From the NCBI RefSeq assembly GCF_002999335.1, contig NW_020312492.1, positions 1 through 64,000 on the forward strand: 64,000 nt of DNA, in the 5' to 3' direction. This document shows, in pieces, positions 1 to 12,950 of this stretch. Both the position numbers and the translations under genes were made by a program. Positions within the stretch are counted from its first letter, which is position 1. Each line of letters starts with the position of its first letter. The stretch comes from Cyclospora cayetanensis. Its lineage: Eukaryota; Apicomplexa; Conoidasida; Eucoccidiorida; Eimeriidae. The notes below the pieces were generated by a model. The model had not been told where the DNA came from. It ran no database searches and saw only the letters and a list, made by a program, of their open reading frames with translations.

Positions 1-205
<205 letters not shown>

Positions 206-288
206 CTCCCCGACTTCTTTGCTTTTTTACTCGCCTTTCGCTTCTTGCCGCGGAGCCTTACGCCGCCCTTCTTGACGCCTCCCCACGC

Positions 289-765
289 ATGCGAGTTTGT
301 ATGCAGCCCCTCAACACTGCCGCCTGCTCTTTTCTGAATACACCGACATTGGCGGCATCTGGCGAAGATGCCGTTTCTACAACGCTTCCAGCCCATCTCC
401 ACGGGATCTCCGCGCCCTTCACCAGGCGAGTCGCATCTGCTTTTGCCGAGTATGCTCAGCTCCTGCTCCTCAGAGACAATCACGCCGCTGCCACCCCTTT
501 GAGGCGCGCCTTATTGTGGGGTTGCTGCAGTCAGAGCGACCCCTGCCTTCAGTTGTTTGTCTCTCCGCAGGAAATTGTTGAGGCGGCAGCACAGCAGCAA
601 ATTGCGGCTGAAGGGGGGAGCGACTGTGCACACCTTGCGCCCGTATGTCGAATACGAAGCACCAGGCAGCAACGCACTACGCGAGGCAGCCACTGCTGCA
701 GCCGCTGCTTCCTGTGCTGCTACAGCAGGAGACGGCAAATGGAGGACGGCTCGGAGCTGCCTGCG
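289..765 (+). CDS. unidentified gene fragment, two tentative exons
   Basis: I do not recognise this product. An open frame from 289 can end at 515 (TTATT|GTGGGG). It joins in matching phase to an exon starting at 571 after a pyrimidine-rich CTCTCCGCAG acceptor. That second exon runs to about 765, where CTGCG|GTGTGT is a possible donor. The join reads RALL then KLLRRQHSSKLRLKGG, a basic stretch, followed by an Ala-rich tail. The intron would be only 55 nt. Further exons are likely on either side, and the true start may lie left of the window or at 289 or 301. The alternative is that the open frame is chance, since GC-rich sequence here is open in several frames. Confidence 0.28.
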
Positions 766-3700
766 GTGTGTGATACTCAGGGATCTGATAGCATACGGTT
801 GTGTCTGAAGCAATGGTTCGATAGCTTCTTTGGAGAATCCCTATGGTGGACCGGGTAAGGAGCTTCTTGACAGTTTGCGGAGGCGTGTCGTGCATGCGTG
901 CGCGCGCTGCCTCCTTGTTAGGGTCTGCTCGTGTCTGCCAGTGCGTCGCGTCTTCGTAAGGCGTCCATGGCTAGCCACTAGCCAGCAAGCTAGCTGTTTA
1001 TGCAGCCTCGCTTTGTCATTTTCCACCACCCTAGAGGCCCCGCATGCGGGGGTGTGCGTGTGTGTGTATGGATATCTACTCGCTTGACTGGTGCCTTCGA
1101 GCTTCGTAGCGCCGCTGAGCGCCAGTTGCAACTCGTGCAGATGCAGCCATACCAACGCAAGCCCTGCAGGCCCTTCCCCACCTCGTGGCTTGTACACTAG
1201 AGTGCATGCATTGCGCTTCCTTGGAGTATCAGGTGGGACGGTAGCCTGCGGAAGGAGGCTCTCCAAGACATCTGCAACGCGGAGCGATTTTTATGGCACC
1301 CAGGTCATATACTCTCCATCGGTAAGCGGCGCCAGAGCAGCACCTGCAAAACAGACCGCACAGACTCGGCAGCCTTCTTCGCATCTCTGCAGGGCGTGTG
1401 TTGCGTTTTGCTGCTGGCTGTGTGGTGTGCCGCTGACCAGCCAGCCGTTCTAACGATGGTGCCTACCTAAGAGCCCTGCAGCTGGAAACGCCAGAAGCCT
1501 CACAACCCTCTTTAATGGAAGAGATACATGGGGCCTTATTGGCGGCTGTTGGCGTTGCTGCCCTTTCTGCTGCCATCATCTTCATCTCGAGTGCTGCCTG
1601 CCGTCACCATTCTTCAGTCTAGCGCGGCCGTTCTCTTTTGGCATGCGTTCAAATGCGGTGCGCGCCGAATGCGTAGCCCACGCGAGCTTCCGCAAGTCTA
1701 AAATGCCACGCCTGACGAAACTCCCGGCGGGAGGAGGTCCTGCTGCGGAAAAAAACGCGGCAGCAGAAGAATGCGCAAGCATAGATAGGCCACTGCGAGC
1801 GATGCCAGTGTAACGTTAGCGGCAAAGCCTCTCGAACACATTTGAGTATTCTTTTGTTCCTCTAGAAAAGGCCTCTGTGGGGGGAGGGGGGAGGGCGCAA
1901 GGATCAATCCCTGCGCCCTGCCGCCTCCCAGAGGGGACCAGTCCCTCTCGTAAGAAGAGTAGCTAGTAGAGCAGAAGGGAGCCTTCCTCATCCAGACAGC
2001 GGAGCCTCCTCTGCATGCCGATCGTACCAGATACTTTTCCCAACAGCCGCGAACTTGTTCGACTCGTGCAGGGCACGCAGGTTGACTTGCCTTGCTTCGC
2101 TGCAAGCGGGCTGCTGCTGGGGGAGGGGTGACAGAGATAGGTGGCTTGAGCGACCGTCGTGCAGCGCCTGCATCCAGCTGGACTGCAAAGCTTGCCTGCA
2201 CCGTACTGCCGATAGAATTTCAGCGAAGCTTCACTGCTTCGAAATAACTAAGAAGGCGCTGATAGTCGGCTCCTTGGTGTGGCTCTTCTAATGAACCATG
2301 GGCTGTAGAACTGAGTTAATGCAATGGTAAACAATCGATGACCGCGTGCCTGTGCGCTGTAGATGGTATGTGTGCAGCTAGCTGTGACTGCTCAAAGTGC
2401 TTGTACCTCTGGCTCCCCCCGAAGCTAGCTCTCGCTACTCCTCCCTCGCCCCAGCATGCAGGCGTCTCCGCAGGGTAATGAGGGAAGGGGAGGCGGTCCG
2501 AGGTTTTTGGAGGGGCACGCGATTTTTTCGAAAGGTTCTTCAGTAGCTTCAGAGCTGCTTAAGTGTTTCCGCGAAGCATTCCACCCCACCCAAGGTGTCT
2601 ACAGGGAAGCGCTTGACTCCAGACTCGAAGCGAGCATAACACAGAAAATCATTTTAGTGTTTTCAAGAGTAGCCCTTCTCCCGCTACGCTCATCCCCTAT
2701 GATCCAGCAGGGGGTCAGAGACAGACAAGCTGCGCGTGGCAAAGCCCTCAAAGCGCAGCGAGCATTCACAGCGACTCGTGGGCAGCCGCATTGACGCATG
2801 TGTACCCAACAGTGCGTCTGCATGTATCGGGCTACAGCCACTCTGCAATGAGCAGGGTGTACGGACGGCATCCCTAAGCTGCCGTTCTTTCTCAAAGACA
2901 ACGGGCGCAGCGGGAAGTGCGCGAGTGTGTGTAGCCTGCTTGCCTGCCTAGCCCGCTACACTCCCTACTGAGGCCGTGTAGACTAAGGGAGGCCTCCTGA
3001 ACTGAGTATAGCATCCACGCTGCCAATGAAGGCAAGGCGCGAAAGGTCGGGGGGGAAGGGGGGGAGGGCGAGGCTATGGGAGCAGAGCCTAAAAGCCACC
3101 GAATGTGCCTTCCCTTCGAATGCAGAGAGGCAGCCAACACATTTCTTGGCTGGCCCTTCCTGCAGACTGCACATGCGCTATAGACTTTCGTTCAGTGCTG
3201 TGCATTTCTGCTACCTCCTCGAGCCAGTGGCAGTGGCGGAAGGAGGGATGGGGATGGGGGGGAGGGGCCCTCCAGGTTGCTCTGGTGGTAACACTGCACG
3301 GAGGTGAGGCATTGGACAGGCACGACGTGCGCTCTGCTGCATGCGTGCTTTCCTTCCGAAGAGTGTTTTTGTTTTGATGATTGCCTAATAGACGTTTGCG
3401 TCGAACATTCTGCCATCAGGAGGTGCGCGGCGCCGATGTTTGGCCCCTCGACAACAGCAGCCACTGTAGCGCCCAGCGACCTTCGGCGTATTTTTTGCAT
3501 TTTTTAGCTTTCCCGCGCGGTTCCTTCGACTTTTTGCCTTCCTCCGCGTCCTCCTGGAGGCCTGTGTGCTGCGTCTGCCTGCGCATGGAGCTCGAAGAAG
3601 GGGCGACTGCCGGCTCCTCCCGTGTGCTGCTTCTTCTTCCTCGCCTGGGGAAGAGCAGAAAGCGAGCCAGTCGAGCGCCTTTTCACGCGCTTTAGAAGGC

Positions 3701-3785
3701 TTTCTTTCGCGCGAGAGGGGAAGGGGATCTGAAGGCAGAGAAGGGGAGGAAGTGCTTCGCCTTCGCCGCTCGAGTGCCCAGCGCC
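766..3785. other. no supported gene
   Basis: Several short open frames occur on both strands, but none shows a recognisable domain, a convincing splice chain or a bias that separates it from its shadow frames. The last few hundred bases are G/C-rich and pyrimidine-rich and are probably the 5' untranslated region and promoter of the cyclin H gene. TGCATGC-type motifs occur near 890, 1203 and 2455. Confidence 0.5.
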
Positions 3786-6034
3786 ATGGAGGCCTCTGCC
3801 GTAGCAGTGGCGCCTCCTTCTTCAGCGACAGTCTCCTCCAAAGAAGGCTTCCCGAAGCAACAGACTCCTGCAGAAACACAAGAAAGTACTCCCTCGAAGG
3901 CGTCTGGGGAGGAGGAGGGGTCTCGAAGTGCCCTCGCAGCAGCGCACGGCACCCCCCGATCGTCGCCAGCCTGCTGGCCTTTCATCAGCTCCCACCACAG
4001 AGAATGGCTCTTTACGGCAGAAGAGCTGCAGCAGAAACGCAAAGAGGTTCATGCGCAGGCACTGGAACGCTTGGCAGCAGTGGACGCTGCAGCAACGGCA
4101 GACGCTCCCACAGCAGAGGATCTCCTGCTCCTGCAGCGCTACTTCGCCTTGCAGCTTTTGTTCATCTTCAGGCGGAAGGGCCTTAAGGCTTTCGCTCTGG
4201 AAACAGCGTGTCTTTTCTTCCACCGCTTCTTTCTCTCCCAGTCCGCTTTAGCCGTCGACCTCCGCTTGGCTCTCTTCTCCTGCCTTCTCCTCGCTCTGAA
4301 AGCCGTGGATATTGCACGGCATTACACCCTCGGCGTCCGTCTGCTCATCCTTCGCCTTTTCTTAGCCTCCGCGTCTTGCTGGCTGCATTTCTTCTAAATA
4401 GAGCTCTACATGCCAGCCCGCTCCGCCATTCCCTCTACGCGCACTTGATGCGCTTATTTACTACCCCCTTATACATATATATATATACGCATATTTGTAT
4501 ACATATATATATACATGATATACATATGTGTATGCATATATAGGAACGTGCTTATGTGTACGTATGTGTATATATATGTATATATGTATGTGTACATAGG
4601 AACATGTACATGTGTATGTGCATATATGTATGTATATATAGGAACATGTATGTATGTATATATATATATATATGCATATACAGGAACACGTATACGTATA
4701 TATATATGTATGTATGTGCATATATGTATGTGTATATAGGAACATGTATACATGTATGTATATTTATATATGTGTATGTGTATGTATGTATGTACACGTA
4801 TATGTAAACATACATGCCATACACATGTAGATCCAACCACACACACGGCCATGCAAAACACAGGCGCCGAGAGACATACACCCCTCTGCTGTGCACAGCG
4901 TTCCGTGCTGATGACGGCGATGCATGTGCTGTTTTTGTTGGCTGCTTGCTGCAGGAGCTTTTGGGCGACATCGAAGATCTTGACTTAGCCGGCGTCGTTG
5001 AATTGGAGCTGCCCGTATGCGCTGGACTCCGTTTTCAGTTGCTTACGCTGCACACACGCGAGCCAATCAACGAACTCATCGAGCTCCTTGTAAACGCAGC
5101 CGAGGCTAAGTACAAGCAGGATGTGACAAGAGCTCTCGCACAACAACAGCAACATCAACAGCAACAGCAACAACAACAGCCTCAACAACAGCATCAGACG
5201 GCGGGCCTGAGCGGCTCTGAGGCACAGCATGCCAGCGACGGCAACAATCTGGAGACTCGTATGACTACTGGTAGCAAGACGGGGTCGGCAGACGTGGGAG
5301 ATCCTCTCGATGCTGCAGAGACACAGCATCTGGCAGTTCTCCAGCAGTTGGTATTGCTGCAAGAGGACGCAGAGGCTTCTTGCCTGCTGATGTGTGCCTC
5401 TCCCAACCTCCCCCTGCAGCATCCCCCCTGCCAGCTCGCTTTGGCTAGCCTGCTTGGAAGTTCGATCCGAAAGGAACTTGCGCAGCTTGGGCTGGATGTA
5501 GAAGGCACACTTAGAAAGCACCTCGTGTCGATGGCAGCTGCCGCTGGTGCCTCGATCCCAGCGGCAGCAGACAGCCAGCAGGGAGGCCTCACGGGGAGCT
5601 CTAGAGAAGCCCAGTGGCTCAAGATTCAGCAGCGTGTAGAGGCGATCGTGGACGAGCTGCGAACGCTTCGCCATGTTCAGCGGCAAATACAGACTGGCGC
5701 TCTCTCACAGAAGATGGCGGATCTCTTGGGGAGGGCTATTGACGCTGCCGAAGTGAGCGGAGGCGTGTTAGCGTGTGGACGTTGGTGTCGCGGTTGTTGT
5801 GGATGCCAGATGGCACAGCCTTGTCGTCGCAGGTGTATTTCTGTGTCGCATGCATGCACATGGGGGGAAGGGGAGCCTCTGCGCGTTGCCTGCATGCCTA
5901 GCGACTTGCTCGGGGGGTGGGGTGGCTTGCGTGGCGTCTTTTTGCAGATCTTAGAGGGTCAGGGGCGGGCTGAGGGGTCTGGGGAGTTGCGGCGAGAGAA
6001 GAGGCGGAAGAAGAAGAAAGTGAAGAAGGAGTAA
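3786..6034 (+). CDS. cyclin H (CDK-activating kinase / TFIIH cyclin), with poly-Gln insert
   Basis: Cyclin H binds CDK7 in the CDK-activating kinase and TFIIH, so it acts in the nucleus in transcription and cell cycle. Exons are 3786-4304, 4955-5752 and 5948-6034, all phase 0, giving 467 residues against about 323 in human. The start is the first ATG, in a good context (gccATGg). The first cyclin box is split by intron 1: exon 1 carries RYFALQLLFIFRRKG and SCLLLALKA, and exon 2 continues with ELLGDIEDLDLAGVVELEL. A low-complexity insert of roughly 100 residues with a Gln run follows. Then come the second-box signature ASCLLMCASPNLPL..PPCQLALASLL and a C-terminal helix, as in cyclin H, ending in a Lys/Arg-rich tail. 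The donor of intron 1 (GTGGAT) is weak. Another transcriptional cyclin is possible, but the second box and tail fit cyclin H best. Confidence 0.8.
4471..4810. repeat. TATG/TATA microsatellite in cyclin H intron 1
   Basis: About 340 bases of interrupted TATG, TATA and TGTA units, broken at intervals by a recurring AGGAAC(A/G) motif. It occupies most of the 650-base first intron of the cyclin H gene. Open frames read here on both strands are repeat artefacts. Confidence 0.9.
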
Positions 6035-9000
6035 CCTCGCAGCGGGAGCCGCAGGTGAGTAAGCCAGGGGTGCTCGAGTTGTTGCTGAGGGTCCCAAGTG
6101 TAGCGGTGGACTTGAGGGAGAGGGGCAGCAACAGCGAGGCTTCGAGCGCTTTACCTAGAGAAGCTTTCCTTGCCGAGGCGACGCTTCTTGAAGGGAAAAC
6201 GAATGCCACGGACCTGTCTGACTGCGCTCCAGCCGGTTCGCCAAGCGGCTAGCTGTCTGACAAGGCGCGCTGTCTGGCTATACCGAGTAGGGCAGACAGA
6301 AAGCCCCCAGAGATGCCGATAAACTTGTAGGCTTCTCACCGGCAGTAGGGCCAGGTGAAGGTAGCAGAAAACTGGTGGGCACAGCATAGTGCGGGGGAGG
6401 CGCAAGAAGGGGGGAGGGGGTTCTTGGCTGCAGTTTCCATAAAGCTGTGAGGGGGTACTGGCCGACGGACTAGGTTGGAGAGAATGTGGCATTGCAGAGC
6501 AGAGACACATTTAGGAAAGCAGAGCCTAGAGTGCCAGTGGGAGCCTCGCCTCTCGTAACGCGCAGCAGCCCTTCGCATGAGATCTCTGTAAAGGGATACG
6601 TAATTAGCCTCAGAACCACTGGAAGCCTTCAGAGAAAGTCATTAAGCGCCCCTCCGATCAAGCTCCCACCTCGCTGTGTCTACACTCGGACTACACGGTA
6701 GCTGCATGAGGAGAGAGGAACACAGAGCCAGGGAGCATGCGCCTTGATGCCGAACTCTCTTTAGCACTTCGAGCAACCAACAGCCAGTGGCACATAGCAA
6801 CCTACAGCGCGCAGCCATGCACCAGTGGTTCCTGATGTTTTGAAGCTACGCGCTTCCTGACACATACGATGTGCGGACAGCCAGGTCGAGTCGGTGATTC
6901 TTTACACTCATTTTTCAACTGTCAAAGACCTGGTAGGAAGTGCCAGAGCAATGCTTTGTCCAGTGCAACACTGGGTGTCAAAGGAGGGCCTCTATCAAGA
7001 GGGGAGTGCATGCTCCCCATTGCAGACACAGGGCTAGGCAACCTTTGAGCTGTAGGTCCAGCTAAGACAGTGACTGAGGTACGGAGCGGCTAGCCGTGTG
7101 GGTGCTACAAGTAGCCGAGAAGCCGTCGGAATCCGCAGCTAGCCGTCGCTCAGGACCCCAACGGATAAGCTAAGCGAAAGAATAAGGGACGGCTTTCTTA
7201 ATCGAGATCCCTGAGAGACACCTACGTGTTGAAAGCGCCATCTCTGTACGTGCCTCTCCTACGACAAACTGAACTTTACTTGCTTGCATGCGCATCTGTT
7301 TGTTCGCTAGCCAGGCGTGTCTGCATCGGCGAACGGGCAGCTCCCCCACCGTTTCATGCCTCCATTTTCGCCGTGTTGGCAGCAGAGACGGCGGCTACAG
7401 ACCCCACCGCAACAGCCTGTCACCCCTCCTGCCCCCTCCACTCGCCTGTCAAAAGGTGTTCTTTCTACCATGCTTCTCTCCTCAGACGCCGCCGTGTAAG
7501 CTCCCAGCCGCTGAGTTGGTCTCAAGGCCTTGTTCAGCCACGAATCAGGGCTGTCTAATCCTTTCGAACGCATTTGAAAGAAGGATGCTTCTGTGAAGCC
7601 TTCGCGTGCAGATTCGCATTGCAAAAGCCATTCACGTTCTGTGCAGGATTTGGGGCTGTCGCTCCTGCCTGAATCTGCGCGCGTATGGCGATCGCTTTTG
7701 CATTCGCGTTGCAGGAATGTGCCTCTGCAGTGTGTTGGCGGGGGCAGAAAGGGCAGAAATGCCTTAGGGGAAACTTCGCGAGACCTCTTTTTGCAGCTAC
7801 AAGAAGAGGGGAGCCGAAAGCGAGCCTGCTCCGGGGTGGTGTAGTGTTTCAGACTTGCCACAAGAGCAGGTGGAAAACTGTAGGGGCTGCCATGACTACT
7901 GCTTTAACAAATCAATAATATAATATATGGAAGTGCGTTCGCTCCATAAATTTTACATGCCATTATGCCAGTTTAACGCGTTTACGTTTTATTAGAGTCC
8001 TACGTGAGATCTGGTCTGCAAGCACGTCCATGTACAACAAGTCCATGGGAGGGTCTTGTCAGGGTGCTTAGTACAAGACTTTCGAAACGCGAATAATCTT
8101 TGTATCTATTGCTGTAGTGTAATTCTAGGATAGGGTGTCTCAACTTGTGAAGATCGTATGATGAAGTGTACTGAAGATACTAACGCTGTTCTGAAGGGAA
8201 GTTGCAGACGTGTCGAGCCCGTGCGTGAGCCGAATTCAGAACTAATGATGGACTTCAAAGATCACCTCTGTCGGGATCCTTACCAAGCGTCACGCAGGTG
8301 TACTCTTCAATACTGAATCCATGTGTGATCACGCACATTGGAGTGGTCCTTGGCTGCATTTTATGATCGCAGGCAAGTCGTGGAAGCCAAGTATTCGCCC
8401 TGAACCTAGCGCAGCGTCATAAGCGTGTCCTAAGATACAGAATTGGAGATACGAAATCGCGAATTCCACTTGAGCCGGAAATCTGGTATTCTTAGGCAAA
8501 CATGAGTTTTAACAGCTGCACAGCTCTTCCCCCCACCCCCCCACCCCGCCCCCCGGTGTCGCCGTCACCACTATGAACAATGGTTAGAATTTCGAGACAC
8601 ACAATCAAAGAGGCTAAAAACCATGTTGCTGCTATTCCTGCTGCTACTGCCTCATTGTTCTGCCGCCGTTGAGGAGGGCTGTACAATGGCGATGCCAGCA
8701 GCCGTGCTAGGGCAGCGGCTGTACTAGGAACGCCAGTGTGCAAACGTGCCTCAACCTTGATCCCCTCGGCTGTCTAAACATTTCTCGAGGTTTCAAGTCG
8801 CAGTTTCTGGCGAGGCGGCAGCCAGAGTAGCAGCAGCAGCGCAGCAGCAACCCTTGCACAAGCAGCAGTGCAGCAGCAACGGCAGCAGCAGCACACGCCG
8901 CTGACGAACCGAACGCGCTGGTACGGCGGCTGCCGCTGTTATCATTATTGCGGCTACCCGTCTGCTGTTTCTATTTCGGGGGTCGTTTCCTGTTTCTTGT

Positions 9001-9501
9001 GATTATTTCTTCCCTTTGTGGCTGCCTGACTTCTCACGCGAGCCGTTTCGGTTTGCCGTCGTTGTTTGGCGCTGGTGCTACCAGGCCCTCTCTGCGTTGT
9101 GTTTTTCGCAAAGGCAAGCCCGGTGTGGCTTTTTGTTTTATCGCAGTTGTCTTGCCCTCCAACGCTTCGCTCCTGCTTCTGCGAGAGCCTGGCGACCGAG
9201 CGCAGCAGCCGCAGCAGCAACAGCAACCTCGGCAGCAGCACCACGACACCCGAGAGAAGCCGTCCTGCCCGCGGGGGGCCCCTCTTCCCTGAACTTCTGC
9301 CTCCTCCTTCTCTTCTCCCCTCCCCCCTCCCCCAAGCTCCTCTCCCCCCGCTGGTCGAGCGTCTTGCGATCGCTCGCAGTCTTCTTCAGTAGCTCAGAGG
9401 GAGGAAGCCTCCAGAAACGCAGCGAACGCCAGAATACGGGGGGCCCCTCTGTCGTTCGTGTGCATCTTCCCGCCCGTGCGCCCCTTAGGGGCCCCCCCGA
9501 G
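6035..9501. other. intergenic, no supported gene
   Basis: Downstream of cyclin H there are only short open frames without domains. From about 7,900 to 8,480 the sequence becomes visibly richer in A/T and free of triplet repeats, a small island unlike its surroundings. A short CAG-rich stretch lies at about 8,826-8,895, then C-rich sequence leads into the next gene and may be its 5' untranslated region. Confidence 0.5.
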
Positions 9502-12500
9502 ATGATCACCGCCACCCCAGCGCAGCGCCACTTCCGAGGCGCCTCCTCTGCTCAGGGCCCCGAGGGGAGACCCCTCCAGGGGCCCCCCCCTGGGGGCCCT
9601 ACACCGCCGCGGGGGCCCCCCCCGGGGGGCCCCCCGGGGGGCCCCCAGGGTCAGCCCTTCATGCAGCGGGGGCCCCCGGAGGCCCCGCCGTCGCAGTCTG
9701 CGGCTGCGTGGACGCCTCTCGGCTCGAGAACGCCTTCTGGAGGCTCTCTTGGAGATGCAAGTGGTGTACAGCCTCCAGCTGCGCTGCCTACGACTGTAGT
9801 CGCATCTGCTAAGGCTTCTCCCGTGCCGCCTCTGCCCTTGGGAAGCGTGTTTGACCACCACCGGCTGCCTCACGAGCAGGTGCAGCAAGTGCAGCACACG
9901 CAGATGCACATGCAGCAGCAAGTGCAGCACACGCAGATGCACATGCAGCAGCAAGTGCAGCACACGCAGATGCACATGCAGCATGCAGAGGAGGCGTCAG
10001 GGAGGCTTCGGTCGTCGCGTGGAGGGGGTGCCTTGAGGGATGAGGCTGCCGTGAAAGTTTCCCGACGGGAGTCAGCAGCGAGCAGCTTTGCGGATAGACT
10101 GCAGGAGGAGCAGCCTCCTTCTCTTGTGCAGCCGCCGCAGCCTCCTCAGCCCCCTTTGCAGGCTCAGCAGCTGCCTTTTCGGGGGGGTAAGCTGCCTGCC
10201 TCTCACTCAGGAGCTGGGCCGGCAACTGCGTGGCTGGAAGCTGCAGAAGCTGCCCGCGTGCTGCTGCAGAACATGCGCCTGCCTTCGGCGACAGCTGATG
10301 ACGAGAAGCAGCAGCAGACGCAAACGCAGACGCAGCAGATGCAGCGTGGCGGAGGCGCTCTCCCCCGTCTCCCCAGCCACCAGGCGGAGGAGCATCGGGC
10401 TGTTGCCGCTTTGCAACAACAGCTTCATGGTCAGGAGATCCGGCTCCGAAAGGAAATCGAGACTTTGCGTCTCGAGAATGCAGCGCTCAGACAGCAGCTG
10501 CAGCCGCAGCGGCAGCAACAGCAGCAGCAGAGGTCACGCCTGCCGGAGGGGGAGGCTTCGCAGCTGCAGCAGGAGCAGCAGCAGCAACTGCAGGAGCTGA
10601 GACAGCAGCTATTCGAGCAGCAACGACAAGTGGACGCGCGGTGTCGACAGCTCGAGACGCAAGAGCAGCAGCTAGAGGAGCAGCGACAGCAGCTAGAGAA
10701 GCAGCGACAGCAGCTAGAGGAGCAGCGACAGCAGCAAGAGAAGCAGCGACAGCAGCTAGAGGAGCAGAAGCAGCAGCTAGAGGAGCAGAAGCAGCAGCTA
10801 GAGGAGCAGAAGCAGCAGCTAGAAAAACAAAGACAGCAGCTAGAAGAAGAGCAGGACCGATGCCGCAAGGTTGCTGCTGCTGCTACGACTTCCCTCAGCA
10901 GCAGCAACCTTGCAGCATCGCTTCGAAAGCTGCAACAAGAGCTAGCACGCATTCGACAGCAGCACGATGCAGCCCTGCAGTGTCTTGACAGCTCAGCAAG
11001 TGCAGCGGATGCAACAGCCGCAGCAACGGCGGCTGCCGCAGCAGCAGGTCAAAAGGCGTTCGATGACATGAGCAGCTTGATAGAAGACATGCAGCAGCAA
11101 GAGCAGCAGCAGCAGCAAGAGCAGCAGCAAGAGCAGCAGCGGCATCCCCGCTTTCCCCAGCCGCTGCTGCAGCCGGGAAGCCCGTGCAGCAGCGTTGCAT
11201 GCAGCACACGCGCTCGATCAAGGCGCAGCAGTGTTGTCAGCAGCAGCAGCAGCAGTTGCATGTCTTCCATGTTGAATGCAGTGCAGCGCATGCAGGATAT
11301 ATACACGCGAGCGACTGCAGCAGAAGCAGCAGCTAGGCAGCAGCAACACGATACCAGGCAGCTGAATCGCAGCAGTTTTTCTGCCCTCTCCTCACGTTTC
11401 GCAGCAGTTCCTACTTTACTTGCAGCCACGCAGCCTACAACTCCAGCAACTCCTTCCCAGCTCAGGTAGGCGTTGCTCTGGCTCACCCTACTCTTCTGCT
11501 GCTGCTGCCGATTTTCCTGCTGCACCGGTGGGTAGCGCTTTTCCTCTGGCCGCTTCAATGGCCTTTCGAAACAAGTGCTTTTTCCGTCTTCTTGCTCATC
11601 TTGTGCCTCCTTGGTAGCGCAAAAAGTGCAGTGTACCAGCATGTAGCCGTGGCAGTAGCGTCCTGTGAGCTGCTGTCTCTCTGCTGGTGTTGCCTGTTCG
11701 CCTCCTTTAGTTGTTGTTATTGTTATTATTGTTGTTATTGTTGTTATTATTGTTGTTATTATTGTTGTTATTGTTGTTATTATTGTTGTTATTGTTATTA
11801 TTGTTGTTATTGTTGTTATTATTGTTATTATTGTTATTATCATTGTTGTTATTGTTGTTGTTATTATTGTTGTTATTGTTGTTTTTATTGTTGTTTTTAT
11901 TGTTGTTATTATTGTTATTGTTCTTATTATTGTTGTTATTGTTGTTATTGTTGCATCGAGCTGCTCTACATGCTGTGCGTGTTTGATGACTGCAGCGTTG
12001 AATCCATTCCCAGAAGCGCTCAAACGCCTGTCGCTCGCTTCTGGGGAACTCATCATCCGCTGCTGCAAGCACCGTTGCCTCCACAGCAACAGCAGCAGCA
12101 GCAGCAAGCACCTTTGCCGCCACAGCAACAGCAGCAGCAGCAGCAGCAGCAGCTTTGGGAGGCAGTGCCATATTCATCTCAGTCCGTTTCTGTGTCTGGC
12201 GGGGAGCCGTCAGGCAGCCTTGTTTTACACAAAAAACAGGAACAAAGTCAGCAGCAGCCGCCGAGTCTGCAGCAGCAGCAGCAGCAGCAGCAGGTAGTAG
12301 TAGAGCAAGAGCAGCTGCACGACCCCACACCGACTTCGGGGGTGTTTGCACCGCTGCGGCAGAATCAAGTTTCTACAGCAGCTGAAACTGTTGAGGCACT
12401 GCAGGATGTAGCAAGCAAAGAAATGCTTTCACCACCCTTGGCTGCACAACAAAAGCAGCAGCAGCAGCAGCAGCATGAACTGCTGCAGCAGTCATTTGTG

Positions 12501-12950
12501 TGGGAACGAAGAGCTCCCGCGCAAAGCGTCTTTTCAGCAAGCCCCCTAAGATCGTCTTTTGGTCCTAATTTTCCTCCCGTGATGCCTGATCAAGCGCAGC
12601 AGCAGATCGCAGTGCAGCAAGAGCAGCCGCAGCAGCAGCAGCAAGAGCAGCCGCAGCAGCAGCAACAAGAGCAGCCGCAGCAGCAGCAACAAGAGCAGCC
12701 GCAGCAGCGGCACCAAGAGCTGCAACACCAACCGCCGCAGCAGCAGGCTCTATTGAGAAAGCAGCATAGCCACGAGCGACGCAGCGACCTGTCTTCTTTG
12801 TGGGGAGGCGGTGATGCTGAGGATTTCTGGAAGTACTCGCAGCGGCAGCAGGAGCTGCATCCTCATTCTAAGCCGCAGCCGCTGCACAGGAAGCTGCAAG
12901 AGGACAGCAGACGCAGCAGTGCACGAACGATAGACGAGTTTTTTGCCTGA
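9502..12950 (+). CDS. Gln-rich coiled-coil protein, unidentified
   Basis: Two exons, 9502-11465 and 11996-12950, join in phase: AG at the donor plus C at the acceptor gives Ser. The product has 972 residues. The donor is CTCAG|GTAGGC and the acceptor GATGACTGCAG. The start is the first ATG of the long frame. Order of features: a Pro/Gly-rich N-terminus encoded by GGGGCCCC tracts (about residues 25-60); three 33-bp repeats reading QVQHTQMHMQQ (9892-9984); a central Gln/Glu/Arg coiled coil of QQLEEQR-type repeats (about residues 310-455); then a Gln-rich second exon with a charged C-terminal 60 residues ending in TIDEFFA. No catalytic domain is visible. A structural or centrosomal role would fit the coiled coil, but that is inference only. 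Confidence 0.7.
9892..9984 (+). repeat. 33-bp in-frame tandem repeat, about 3 copies
   Basis: Three near-identical 33-base units inside the coding exon encode an 11-residue repeat, QVQHTQMHMQQ. The unit length keeps the reading frame, so copy number can change without a frameshift. Confidence 0.85.
11709..11953. repeat. GTTATT / GTT microsatellite filling an intron
   Basis: About 245 bases built from GTT and ATT triplets lie within the 530-base intron (11466-11995) of the Gln-rich coiled-coil gene. Almost every frame on both strands stays open, reading poly-Leu, Val/Ile, Cys/Tyr, Asn and so on. Only the in-phase splice around it shows that it is intronic. Confidence 0.92.

Noticed and set aside
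4461..4971. Tyr/Ile/Cys-rich open frames on both strands
   Set aside because: Artefacts of the TATG/TATA microsatellite in cyclin H intron 1.
10431..12128. Long minus-strand Cys/Ser-rich frames
   Set aside because: Antisense shadows of the CAG-rich coiled-coil exon and its satellite intron; no independent splice or domain support.
11665..12351. Long frames of poly-Val/Ile, poly-Leu and poly-Asn on both strands
   Set aside because: They are readings of the GTTATT satellite inside an intron whose flanking exons splice in phase.
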